Assembly: GCA_029204225.1 (NCBI GenBank)
Contig: CM055104.1
Span: 46,496,933 to 46,560,932, forward strand
DNA from: Diphasiastrum complanatum
Lineage: Eukaryota > Streptophyta > Lycopodiopsida > Lycopodiales > Lycopodiaceae
Direction of reading: 5' to 3'
DNA length: 64,000 bases
Shown here: positions 23,830 through 34,191 of the stretch, piece by piece
Layout: each line of letters opens with the position of its first letter
Position numbering within the stretch: position 1 is the stretch's first letter
Program-made: the position numbers and the translations under genes
Notes under the pieces: model-generated
What the model was told of the DNA's origin: nothing
Database searches by the model: none
The model's input: only the letters and a program-made list of their open reading frames with translations

Positions 23830-25391
23830 TTCTTCAGATCTATGTTGAATCCTGTGAGGTCTACAGTGAGATTTATCCTCAAGATAAACTTAAGTTGTTT
23901 CCTATGGCCTTAACAAGTGCAGCACAAGATTGGTACTATAACCAAGATGAAACGGAGCGTACAATTTGGGAGGTTGTTAAATGAGCCCTTATCACACAGT
24001 TCAAACCGTGGAAGTTTATGGAAGACCCTTTCTCTCTTTTAGATAAAGTTAAAATGGGAAAGCAAAAGATGGTTCGAGATTACATCGAAAGGGTGAAACG
24101 TCTCAGATCTGAATGCAAACCTGAGCTAATTAATGAAAATGCCATGATTATGTGGTTTTTGTCAGGTCTACCTAAACGGATCAGACATGAGCTAAAACGC
24201 CATAATGAGTACGCACTTTTGCAAAATGCTATGGACGATACAATTCTGGAGGAGAATAAAAATTTAGATGATGAGCCGAATGTCAGTATATTGCCTTATA
24301 TAGCAGGGTGGTAGACTACTACGACATCCACCACTATTGCATCAACGAATGCCAATGCTACTGCAAAAATGATGCTCAATGAGTTCGAGAAACTTGGAAA
24401 AACCCAACAGAAACAGATGGAAAAGTTGTAGTTGCAATTTGATGAGAAGGTCAAAGCATTGGAAAATTTCCACGGAGAAGCAAACAAGGAACCTGAGAAG
24501 ATTGCAAAGACTTTTCCTACCAGGGAAAATATCTGGTATTCTATTTGTACAGGAAATCACACAGTGAACGAGTGTTCTCAATTGAAAAAACGAATGGAAA
24601 TCAGTGTTTGCCATCTATGTAATTCACGTGACCATGAGACTGCTTTTTGCAACTTCAACCCTCGGACAATTCAGCAACGGTATGCCCAGATGGGATATTG
24701 AGAACCACAGTATGGAGGAAATCTAGCAGCAAGACTGTGACAATCTACTCTTGGATACCTGAAATGTTTAGCTTTGCTAGCCCCACCAAAACACTCCGCT
24801 CCTCCTTCCAATTTGATGGAACCAGAACCTTACGAAAGTGCTGAGCAATGGAACTATGGTAATGATCAGGAAGGTGGATCTTCAGAACAGTATGCCATTT
24901 ATGCTGCCGCTCAACAACAAGCCTTGAGAAGTTGGACCAGAGCACCACTTGGATGCTTTGCATGTGGAGAAAATCATAGAGTTGCAGAATGTCCAAATAA
25001 AAAAAAAATTGTATCATTCTGTCGTGATTGTGGATATGGGCATTGCTATAAAGACTGTCCAGCAAGACTGAAGCCACCACTAGCTACAGCACCTGTAAAT
25101 TTGATAACAATCAAGCAAGGATCAGTAACTAAGAATAAACCAAGTGCACCCTTGATGGTGGTCACTTGGGCACAAAAGCAAAAAGAACCAATAGTGGATC
25201 CTGTACCTGCTGATTCTAATCCATTATACTTGGGTAGATCCAATGCTCTTCTAACAATAATTGGATTGACCTCTTGTGGAGCACCTCCAAGAGCAGCTCC
25301 AAGGGCATCCATCTTTACAAATTTAGATCAGGCAGACAATGAGATTGGATCTAAATTTTTTCAAAAATTCTTTTCGGATCAAATCTGCTAG
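23830..25391 (+). pseudogene. Gypsy gag block, inverted relative to pol
   Basis: On the plus strand the retrotransposon gag core reads LKLFPMALTSAAQDWYYN, FKPWKFMEDPFSLLDKVKMG and IMWFLSGLPKRIRHELKRHN. It continues to zinc knuckles (CHLCNSRDHETAFC, CFACGENHRVAEC, CRDCGYGHCYKDC) and a Q/P-rich end. The related copy at 44.3-45.2 kb runs from the same gag tail straight into protease on one strand. Here gag points away from its own protease, so this block was inverted within the element. The breakpoints are near 23825 and 25230. The gag N-terminus before RFLQIYVESC is missing. Stops near 23980, 24312 and 24429 break the frame. Confidence 0.85.
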
Positions 25392-26532
25392 ATCTATTCC
25401 CTTTCTCAAGAATCTGACTCTATATGATAAAAAAACTTTTCGAAATTCGATCAATCGATACTTCTCAAAAATGATAAATCTCTCAAAATCCAATTCAAAA
25501 TATATCAGATTTGATCCAAATTTTGACAGAGACTTGATCTGAAAAATCAAAAACTAAAAATAGGACTGGTGAAGGTTCACTAGACAAAGCTTGGCTCGAC
25601 GAAGGTTAAACAGTGCTATTTTGGAAAAAAAAAAAACTATCTGAACAACTTTTTTGACAATTTCCTAAAAAATAACCTTCGCCGACATCTCTGGTGAAAG
25701 ATCTGACAAAGATAAAACTATGAAAAACCGGACGAAGGTTTTCGACACAAAAAAATATAGTTTCTGTTGTCTGGCGAGGGTAAAATACAAAATTTTCTAT
25801 GATTTGATCAAGAAGAATCTTTGCCAAACTCAAAAATAGTTTTTTTCTATAAATAGATGTTCTGAAAACTCGGCGAAGGTTATGGCGAAGGATCAAGAGT
25901 AATACTGGTAATTTTGCAAAAAAGTGACTTCTTTGACAAAAATATGGCAATATGACAATTGATCCTCTGAAACTCTTTCTATTTTTGGTATTATTCTCCG
26001 TCGATCTGGTAGTAGATAGATCTGAATCACTTAAAGCACAATGAATCGGGCGAAGGTTTATTTTTTGTATTTTTAGGGTTTTGGTGATTTTTTTGGCATT
26101 TTTTGATGGTTTTTCTGATGTTTCTGAAAATCTGCTGGGAATTATTCTTCGCCCTTCAAACTGAAGGTTCTATGAACTAAACCAAAGGAGTCTGCAACTC
26201 AGTGAAGGTTTCCTGAAAGAGGATAAAAAGTTCTAAGCTCTGATGACGCTTTTTGTCACTTTTTGACCAAATTTGACAGATTTGACCAATTTTTGTTATT
26301 TTCTCTAATATCTCAGATCCAAATGGATCTTAAGATTGGTGATTTGAATAGGTTTTCCTATTTAACAATAGGATTATATTTCAAACAAGCAAATCCACTC
26401 AAATCAAGCAAAATCAATTCCAAACTAGTCCTAAAATGTAGATCTAACGCTATTCATGCCACGACAAGATGCCTAATGAAAGCTAACCATCACCTCACCC
26501 AAACATGTTGCAAACTGAAAAATTGGCATAGC
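25392..26532. other. Gypsy leader region with dispersed GCGAAGGTT motifs
   Basis: Non-coding DNA between gag and the primer site. GCGAAGGTT or close variants (ACGAAGGTT, GTGAAGGTT, GCGAGGGTA) recur about eight times between 25565 and 26210, spaced 40-150 bases. T-rich runs and GATCTGA words are also frequent. Related CGAAGGTG words occur in the copia LTRs at 53.5-53.6 and 56.2-56.4 kb. Their role is unknown. Confidence 0.6.
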
Positions 26533-26550
26533 TCCCCAACAACGGCGCCA
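26533..26550 (-). promoter_or_regulatory. Gypsy primer-binding site
   Basis: The minus strand reads TGGCGCCGTTGTTGGGGA, four bases inside the 5' LTR. This matches the tRNA-derived primer site typical of Tat/Athila-lineage plant gypsy elements and fixes the element's orientation as minus. Confidence 0.85.
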
Positions 26551-26554
26551 AAAT

Positions 26555-27297
26555 TGTAGTGGGTTTCTTTTCTTGCCTATCCTCAACCCAAGATCTAATC
26601 AATCTAGCATCAAGGAGAGTTAGTTGTCACGCGTAGGTTTGTTCCCATGAGAGTGATAGTATAGTTCAGATTTCAACATGAATGGAGGATCTAACACTAA
26701 CATCCATTAACACTAAGCATTAACACTACATCCATTAACCCTAAATCCACAACAATGATAGGAACTTACTCTTTCTTTCTCTCCCTCTCTCTCTCACAAT
26801 AAGCATAAAAAATAGCAATCTTAATAATGATCAAATCCAACAATTAGCAAAATCTAAAGAAAACATGAGAAATGGAGGAAAAGCGAGGAAGAGCAAGGAC
26901 ATTCATCAATCCATTTCTAAAGAGAGCCAATTTGCTTTTTTGAAATGAGAAAATGAACATCCGAAACAACTCGAGTTGGTCCCTTTTTATAGTAGAGAGG
27001 AGGACCCTGGCCTCTGAATCCTATTGGTCTAGTCTTCCATCTCTTTTTATTCAAATTTAAAAGAGTGTGAGAACCATCAAAATTGGAGGGAAACTCAACT
27101 TTATTCACTAACATGACATTTAGGCCCTGCGACATTAAAAGTCCCACAAAAAGGCCTAAAGTCCTTTTATTAACTTTTAACTGATCAATCAAATAACTAT
27201 GTGATCATTGGATTGGACTTACACACGCAGGGTGCCAAATCCCTCTCACTTATTAACTAGGGTTAGGGTTGCCTTGGGACCCGCAAACCCTCCAACA
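26555..27297 (-). repeat. Gypsy 5' LTR
   Basis: 743 bases, matching 16967-17712. It is bounded inside by the primer site and outside by TSD GTCTT (27298-27302). Confidence 0.95.
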
Positions 27298-27513
27298 GTC
27301 TTAACAAATTTATGTCCTCCTAGGTAAAATGATAAAACTTTAAATGCCATTATAAGACTCTCCCTAACTGGGCTCAATTTGGAATGAGCAATACAGATCT
27401 CATTCTTCAAGAAATGCCTAAGATAGTGGCCAAGTCCGTTGTCTCTCTGGAACGAGGATGCGTGTTGTCTGAAACCACCTCGTCTCACAGCAAAATCATC
27501 AATTATGAGAGCA
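27298..27513 (-). pseudogene. 5' part of CPYC partner gene exon-2 copy A
   Basis: The minus frame reads IIDDFAVRRGGFRQHASSFQ, DNGLGHYLRHFLKNEICIAH and LSFYLGGHKFVKT. It is then cut by the gypsy 5' LTR, and the exon resumes at 16966. It is nearly identical to 27951-28160 in copy B. Confidence 0.8.
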
Positions 27514-28160
27514 AAGTTCTGAAACGACATATAACAAAGTCCACACAATACAACCAAGTTTAGAAAAGCATGCCAGTTCATACAGGAAGAGAAAATTAGA
27601 TGATTGTTGAGTAGAAGATCATCATTGTCATCAAATCATGACATGTTCATAATTGCTTTGCAAATTCATTGAACAAGAGAGGAGAAATACTCAATGTAAA
27701 TGTATTGATTGTATTATAACAAAATACAAAGTGTCAACTATTCATCATCAGACCGTGTGTCAGATTCTATGGCAGTATTGTCATGAAAGTGTATGCATCT
27801 AATAGATGTGCATTATCCTTATTTCTACTAAGCTCAATATAAGTGGAATACAATGAATAATGGGAGCTTCTTAAAGGAACATTCCCATCAGTAAAACCTA
27901 AAATGTTCAAAACATAAGATCTTTTGACAAAAATGATCTTATTTGTCTTAACAAATTTATGTCCTCCTAGGTAAAATGATAAAGCTTTAACTGCCATTAT
28001 AAGACTCTCCCCAACTGGGTTCAGCTTGGAATGAGCAATATAGATCTCATTCTTCAGGAAATGCCTAAGATAGTGGCCAAGTCCACTATCTCTCTGGAAC
28101 GAGGATGCGTGTTGTCTGAAACCACCTCATCTCGCAACAAAATCATCAATTATGAGAGCA
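27514..28160. repeat. Tandem copy of the exon-2 region (copy B, empty site)
   Basis: About 647 bases repeat the sequence 16523-16966 plus 27303-27513, i.e. the same region without the gypsy element. The junction is at AATTATGAGAGCA/AAGTTCTGAAACG. The copy includes the intact target TTTGTCTTAACAAAT. A 13-base deletion at about 27787, relative to 16790-16810, distinguishes it. The duplication covers the 3' ends of both convergent genes. Confidence 0.9.
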
Positions 28161-29229
28161 TCCTAAATAGAAAATATGTTAGCAAAAACACATTTAGTGG
28201 TTAAATACAGTTTAATGCAAGGAAGTTTAAACACTTACACATTCTTCATCATCAACAGCAACCAGATCAGGATGATCGATATAATGACCACGTACTAAAG
28301 TGAAATCATCAGAGAAATGCATTAATGATGGACGAGGGAAGCCCATCTGGGATTGAAATGCCGTGAATTCTTTATCGGATGGTCTGCCTTGCCCATTCTC
28401 AATAGTATTGTCTTAGTCAAGAATTCCTCACCAGTCATAAGTCCCTCCTCATCATCAAAATCAATACCAGGAACAAGGTCATCTATTTCAAAATCTACAA
28501 AGTCGGAGAATTCAAAAATTGTGCTGAATAATAACACAGAACCTCGTCTTCACGATAGTCAAAAAATTTACATAAATCAACAGTAGTAAAATATACATCG
28601 TCATTAATATAGTATACAGGCAAATTGAAAAGACATTTAGACTCCTCTATAGGGATCGATTCATCAACAGATGTATTTTGGCCAATAAAAGAATCCCAAA
28701 GAACATCGGTATTTACATCAATAAAGTCACTTTCCTTATCAGGAGTGTTGATAAGAAAGTGACTGATATCCTTAATAGTTGACTGAACAGAGGATGATGC
28801 AAAAGGAGGGTCAGCAATAGAAACTTCCTCATCATCTGAGATCTGAACTAACATGAAAAGTATGAAACCACTATGATATTCAACCAATCGATATTTCTTG
28901 TTGCAATAAGGACACATTGAAATGCTTTTGAAAAGATCAAACAATTTGGTGAACATTCTATCTAGTCTATGTCTGAAAGTTGGGAAGAAATGAACAAGAT
29001 CAGTATAATGCATGTACTGGAGTGAACCTATGGAGAAAACATGCTTACTAAGTATATCTCTGAATCTAACATAATGTTCATAAAATACGTCAGAATTTTG
29101 GTTGTGAAGTCCTAAAAACATGTAGGGCCTGAATAGGCTGTGGAAGTAGTCTAGATTTTTAGTAATCCCAAATTCAGTAAGAAATGAAATCAAGCCTGAA
29201 TCTCGTGAGGATCCTAAGGAAGAGGCCAT
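27767..29229 (-). pseudogene. CPYC partner gene of the transposon-like pair, two exons (copy B)
   Basis: The ATG is at 29229 (MASSLGSSRDSGLISFLTEF). Exon 1 contains DLVHFFPTFRHRLDRMFTKL, a zinc-type pair CPYCNKKY and an acidic region (LVPGIDFDDEEGLMTGEEF). It has two frameshifts (near 28500 and 28400) and ends HPDLVAVDDEEC at 28239. A 76-base intron (28163-28238) has GTAAGT donor and CTATTTAG acceptor. Exon 2 reads ALIIDDFVARWGGFRQHASS, HYLRHFLKNEIYIAHSKLNP and YVLNILGFTDGNVPLRSSHY, ending at a premature stop (27767) caused by a small deletion. I recognise no named family. A basic, His/Phe-rich C-terminus and a CxxC pair hint at a DNA-binding or accessory protein. It converges on the transposase-like gene at 14.1-16.6 kb. 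Confidence 0.55.
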
Positions 29230-29239
29230 GGAAGTAACG

Positions 29240-30060
29240 TAGATATCGCACTTGTGCGCGAGAGAGAACTAAAACAAAACTAACTCTCAAGATCGTGCAC
29301 AAGAGGGATATGTATGGCAGGTAGATACCAAATATCGCACTTGTGCACAAATAGGTATAGTTGCAAATAAACGGACAACAATCTACGCGCACAAGAGCGA
29401 TATGCCATGAATTTTGAGAACGAAAAAGGTAAAAAATTAATCGGGTTTCATGCCATTTATACTAAATTTTCACACGTGTGGTCAATGGTCAAAGAACACG
29501 TGTCTACTTTCAATTGGACTACAGGCACTGGCACATGTGAGGTGACACCTGGACATGTGTGAAATGACATCTGTACACATGTCTCATGTTCATTCGTTTG
29601 TTCGACAACACGTGTCGCTCTCGCATTTGCTCATACAAATCCCACATGTGTAAAGTGACAAGGTGACACATGTCGCTCTCGCATTTGACCGTACAAGTCC
29701 CACACGTGTGACAGGACGTTCTTTCGCAAGTGCAAATTGTGATATAAAATCACAAACTTCGATGAATTTTTTCACTTTTTTTTTGCTCCGCATATCGCAC
29801 TTGTGCGCATCCTTCACAATTGATATTCTTCCTTCCGCCTTCCATGCGCACAGGTCCGATACATCTGCCTACGTGTCTCCTCGTATCGCACTTATGCGCC
29901 TTTCTTCTATACTAATCTATCTCTCTTATATTCGACTCGCACAGATCCGATATACCATACATTCTGTCCGTACATATCGGGCCTCTGCGAGGGCTTTATC
30001 ATCCTTCCCTGCTCATCCTAGTCGTCACGCACAAGTCTGCTATCCCATAGTACACTTCTC
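29240..30060. repeat. Arrays of ATATCGCACTTGTGCGC and CACRYGTG palindromes
   Basis: Two short motifs recur upstream of the CPYC gene. Motif 1, TATCGCACTTGTGCGC or its complement, occurs near 29251, 29329, 29386, 29789 and 29884, with looser forms (CGCACAGATCCGATAT) at 29840-30045, in both orientations. Motif 2, the palindromes CACACGTGTG, CACATGTG or ACACGTGT, occurs about nine times between 29470 and 29710. A unit of about 64 bases around TCGCTCTCGCATTTG is tandemly repeated at 29605-29710. Such arrays are typical of subterminal transposase-binding regions of DNA transposons. CACGTG is also a plant bZIP/bHLH site, so a promoter role is an alternative. Confidence 0.8.
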
Positions 30061-30157
30061 CCCAGAATTTAACTCACCCACTAACCACACTCTAACTATG
30101 CTCTCCTAGCCCCTTATAATGACAATGTGACACTTATTAGCAAGGCCCAAATTCAAA

Positions 30158-30964
30158 TTTTGAATTTGTGAAGGCTGAAATTTTTTTCACACTTCATACG
30201 TCTTTTTTTTAGCTTTATTCTGGTGAGAAAATATGTTGCAATTTTTTTTATTTTTCATTTTGAAATGTTAAAAAAAGGGTACAAGGGGGGAGGGGTCCCC
30301 CCTTTGTACCTAAGAAAAAAATGTAAGCCCCCCCCCCCCCCCCCCCCAAACCCCCCCCCCCCCCGCTTGCACGGCCGTCACAGTCACGTTCATCACGTAC
30401 TTATTTACGCTGGAGGCATGAACACCCCGGGTCGCTGGTTCGGCTCGATGCCCAACGTCCCCAGCGCTCGATGCCAGCCACCTCATTTCAAGTATAGATG
30501 TCAAAAATCATGAAACATCATGTGGCTGCACCGGGGCGTTGGGCATCGAGCTAGGCCAGCGGCCCGGGGTGTGGGCGCAAGAACACCCCGGGCCGCTGGC
30601 CTGGTTCGATGCCCAACACCCACCGCTCGATGCCCAGCCACCTCATTTCAAGTATATATGTTTCAAAATCATGTGGCTGCATGAGGACGTTGGGTATCAA
30701 GTAGGGCCAGTGGCCCAGGGTGTGCCTGGGTGCAGGAGCTTGCACGAGACGGTGGCCGTGCAGAGTGGAGCGGGGGGGGACCCCTTACATTTCAAATTTT
30801 TTTTCTCTTAGGTACAAAGGAGGGGACTTTTCTTCCCTTGTACCCTTTCTTTTGCATTTCAAAATGAAAAATAAAAAAAATTGCAACATATTTTCTCACC
30901 AAAATAAAGATAAAAAAAGACCTATGAAGTGTGAAAGAAATTTCAACTTTCACAAATTCAAAAA
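30158..30964. repeat. Long foldback element with GC-rich core
   Basis: Left arm 30158 to about 30325 and right arm about 30787-30964 are inverted copies. Examples are GAGAAAATATGTTGCAATTT on the left against AAATTGCAACATATTTTCTC on the right, and GGGTACAAGG against CCTTGTACCC. Inside lie two poly-C runs (30328-30347, 30351-30364) and a second inverted repeat around GAACACCCCGGGCCGCTGGC and GGCCAGCGGCCCGGGGTG. A further pair brackets the core (GCACGGCCGTCAC, about 30368; GGTGGCCGTGC, about 30750). Two direct copies of CAGCCACCTCATTTCAAGTA also occur. The transcript of either strand would fold into one long hairpin. No coding frame is credible. Confidence 0.9.
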
Positions 30965-31312
30965 TAAATCAATATTTTTACAGATATTCAAATTAATTCT
31001 TTATTCATTTCAGATACTAGGTTCAAGTGCAACCTATGTGACTAGATTTTAACTCAAGTTAAACCCAAGGTGAACTGCCACAAAGGACTATTAGCAAGTT
31101 AATTAATCCAGATTATCAAACATGTTTAGGCAACGAAGAGGCCCTTTTTGAGTTCAAAAAGGGCCCTAATGATCTCAAAATTGTGAAAAGTACTTGTAAA
31201 ATAAAATAATATTTAACTTAGAAATTCAAGTTTTGGGGTTTTGTCCAAACTTGAGGTAGACTAGGCAACTAGCCTTCTAGATTAGAGTTAAGTTACTTTT
31301 GTTTTCTGTAGT
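30965..31312. other. No gene; short perfect hairpin at 31141-31167
   Basis: GGCCCTTTTTGA and TCAAAAAGGGCC are separated by two bases, a 12-bp stem with almost no loop. Nothing else is recognised. The segment ends TTTTCTGTAGTG, which resembles a CACTA-type terminus read on the minus strand, but no partner end was found. Confidence 0.5.
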
Positions 31313-32836
31313 GATGTGTAGATCTCGAACCTAGCAAGAAGCATGGAAGCTATCCTTGTAGGTCTAAGATTCACAAAAGAGAGATTCCCAAGTCTTATCC
31401 ACTCTCCTTTTGTCATCTAGTAGAGAGGTAGAAGCATTTGGCACATAGAATACTCTCTCTCTAACTCGAGTTCTAGAAGGCCATCTTGTGTATAGATAAG
31501 GAGGCTTTGTACCTCACAAATGAACACTTCTTCAAGTAAAGCTTCCACTTCATCCACTTGATGTGCAATGATAGTTAGATTGTGATGAATGCTCTTGCCT
31601 TGTTGCTAACTAGCTTGCCAATGTTTTTCATGACATTGTTTTTGGATTAGAAGCTAGTTTAGTGTGCAATCATTCATTCTCTTGAGCCTTTGTACTTGTT
31701 GCAGCTTCACACATGTGAAAACTTCTCATGGTATCAGAGCTTGGATAGGAGAATACACATCTAATCATTGCTTTGTGAAATGGAATGATCTCTCATCATT
31801 TTTGGTGACAATTTACCTCTTACTTGCACTATTTCAAGCTAACAAGTTCCACTCTCTTCATCATTTAATGGTGCATCTTTTTATCTGATTTCAAAGCTGT
31901 ACGACCTACTGTAGCAGCATGTGTGAAGCCTCTAATCAAGTTTGAGTGGTGGCTATATTGTTTTCTCTCTTTTTCATCCATGTTGCATATGTATGGAGAG
32001 CTAATCAAGTGTAGATTGTGATGCAAGTGATCTCAAGAGGATTGGTGGATAATATGGAGAGTTCTTGGCATTCAAAGTGAGGGATATTGAAGGAGAAAAC
32101 CTGTTTTTTTCATGCTTAAAGGCTGTACCATTTTGGATCCTATTTTGTAGGGGCCAAAATAGCAAGATTTGACTATTTTCCAATTTTTTACAATCTATCA
32201 AGCATTGTTTGGATCATTGATCCTATGTATGGATGAAACTTATAAAATGAAAAATCTGACTTTTTGAGGCTATTTCACACGTGTGAACTCATATTTCCTT
32301 CGTCCAGTTTTGCTTTGGAAAATAGAGAGCATTTTTTGACTACCACCTAGAAATTTTCATTTTTGGCCATTTTCAAGTTCATAGTCAATTAGTACTTGAT
32401 TCCATTGAGATCTTAAGATTACAATTGATTGGATTGAACCTCTTCAAACATTCTTTTTTGTAAGCCAAAACTAACCTCCAAGATATGGCCACAATGGGAT
32501 CTTATCTATTAGAACAAAGTGAAAGACTCACTTCTACCAATTATGGTACATGGAAGGTAAGGATGGAATCTATCCTAGTACTTCAAGATCTAATAGATAT
32601 AGTGAATGGAAATGAGGAGGAGCCTACTAATCCTCAAGATATTCCCAAATTCAAGAAAATTTGCTCTTCATGTTTTGAAGCTAAATGTCTCTAATGAAGT
32701 CCTAAGAGAGATTAGCTCATGTCTTAATGCCCAAGATGCATGGTACTCTTCAATCTATTTATGAGTCTAAGAACACTTCAAGAGCCCTTACCCTTAGGAA
32801 TATGATCTTCCACAATTTTCAAAGAAAGGATGAAAG
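31313..32836 (+). mobile_element. Copia E 5' end: putative LTR, PBS and gag start (truncated by insertion)
   Basis: TGGTATCAGAGCTTGG at 31726-31741 is a perfect initiator-Met tRNA primer site of plant copia elements, so an LTR ends at about 31725. The LTR start near 31313 (TGATGTG) is a guess. A leader of about 740 bases follows. Gag starts with an ATG at 32485 (MATMGSYLLEQSERLTSTNY, then GTWKVRMESILVLQDLIDIV), the standard copia gag N-terminus. It breaks frame near 32690 and continues LQSIYESKNTSRALTLRNMI to 32836, where the LTR of copia D begins. The rest of the element is missing. Confidence 0.75.
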
Positions 32837-34035
32837 TGTTGGATTTATCTCCTTTACTCTCCTAAATCCTATGTTAATCTGCCTCCATTCATGCTGCTGC
32901 ATTTTTACTCATGTTATCGCACAGTCTACATATTTACATGTAAAATAAGACAGGCGAAAAATGCGACTGTCTGCATAAATACAAGTAAATTTCCACAGGC
33001 GAAAAAGGCGAAAAAGATGACACTGTGTTTTTACACATGATTTGTGACAGGCGAAAAAGACGACACTGCCCTACAAATGCCGAAGGTGCCCTAATGGAAA
33101 AGCAGGTACCTTGTAAATCAAATCTGAAGGCATTTGTCAGAGTGTTGCATTTTTCGCATCTTCACCAACGTTCATTTCAACGAAGGCTGACGTCGCGACC
33201 TTTTTCATGCTCATCCCATGCAACTGTGCAAACAGATTTGACAACGACAGCAGCCACCCACAGACATCACATCCACTTTGTACTTTCTTCATCTGCACAC
33301 CTGTAAAAATTAAGTATATATGTTGGATACCATCTGCGTATTCAGTGTGTGAAAAATAATAACATCAGAAGCTTATCAGAGATAGACGAAGTAGATGCTT
33401 TCGTGCATCGATTCTTTGTATTGTCAGTAATAGGTTTATTCCTTTCATAGATTGGATTAGCTTTGTGAATCACGCGGTTTCGTCCGCTATTGTCTTGTGC
33501 TCGCTAGCATTATTGACCTATATATTTTGCTATACTTAATCTGATTACAGCTCTAGTTGTTCTACATTCAGATTTGTGTCAATATTGTTATACTTTTCTA
33601 CATTCTGTCTGACTCTCTTATTGCTTAATCTGGTAGTCTGTTCTTAGCGAATTATTATTAGTCTAGCTGTTCACAACTAATATTTAGTCTTGTCTTTCAC
33701 GACTCATTATCAGTCGAGCTTAGTCTAGCTCTCGCGAATAATTTGCGACTGATAATTTGTCTAGCTATTCGCGACAAATTATCTTTCTGATGTTTTGTTG
33801 CTTAATATTTGGCTATATAATCAGATCGAACGTGATTTCTATCACTAACATTATGTTCGTGTCTGATAGGCGTAGTCATGCTTAGGGAAAGAGTGAGATA
33901 GCTCATTCCGCTGCGCACAAACACTTTCCGTTCGAGTTTGTTTCTTTTTTGAGTTTCGAGTTCATTTCTTTTCGTATTCATTTCTTTTAGAGCTATATTT
34001 GTTTCTCACACTCACACACCCTGTTTTCTCCAACA
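32837..34035 (+). repeat. Copia D 5' LTR
   Basis: About 1.2 kb, TG...CA bounded with imperfect inverted ends (TGTTGGAT / CTCCAACA). It contains AGGCGAAAAAGACGACACTG-type motifs near 33000-33070 and GACTAATxxTTAGTCTAGCT-like dyads at 33640-33780. Confidence 0.85.
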
Positions 34036-34191
34036 TGGTATCAGAGCTATTTTATGTAGCCTGATAAGCTTTCATGATAACAAGACTCTACTAGCCAATA
34101 GAGTAATTGTCTTCTTGTTCTGTAAATCAGTACCAGATTTTCATACTTAGGTCACTGATAGTTTCTCCTATCACCTAGAGTAATCTTCCAC

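Larger units (their letters stand above)
16967..27297 (-). mobile_element. Ty3/gypsy (non-chromodomain) element, 10.3 kb, with LTRs and TSD
   Basis: The LTRs are 16967-17712 and 26555-27297. On the minus strand they start TGTTGGAGGG and end CACTACA, and about eight substitutions are visible in the first 150 aligned bases. The primer-binding site (minus TGGCGCCGTTGTTGGGGA, 26533-26550) is the type seen in plant Tat/Athila-lineage gypsy elements. The polypurine tract lies at about 17713-17730. Coding order on the minus strand is protease, Ser/Lys-rich linker, RNase H, integrase, then an extra ORF before the 3' LTR. The integrase tail has no chromodomain. Two rearrangements are inside it: the gag block (23830-25391) lies on the plus strand, and the RT core is missing near 21900. 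It is inserted in exon-2 copy A of the CPYC partner gene. It is defective, and mobilisation would require proteins from elsewhere. Confidence 0.95.

Noticed and set aside
24296-25312. Minus frames across the gag block
   Set aside because: The plus frames carry the gag core and three zinc knuckles; the minus frames are shadows.
31301-31312. TTTTCTGTAGTG as a CACTA transposon terminus
   Set aside because: The 12-base match is suggestive, but I could not find a matching CACTACAGAAAA end, target duplication or CACTA transposase in the window.
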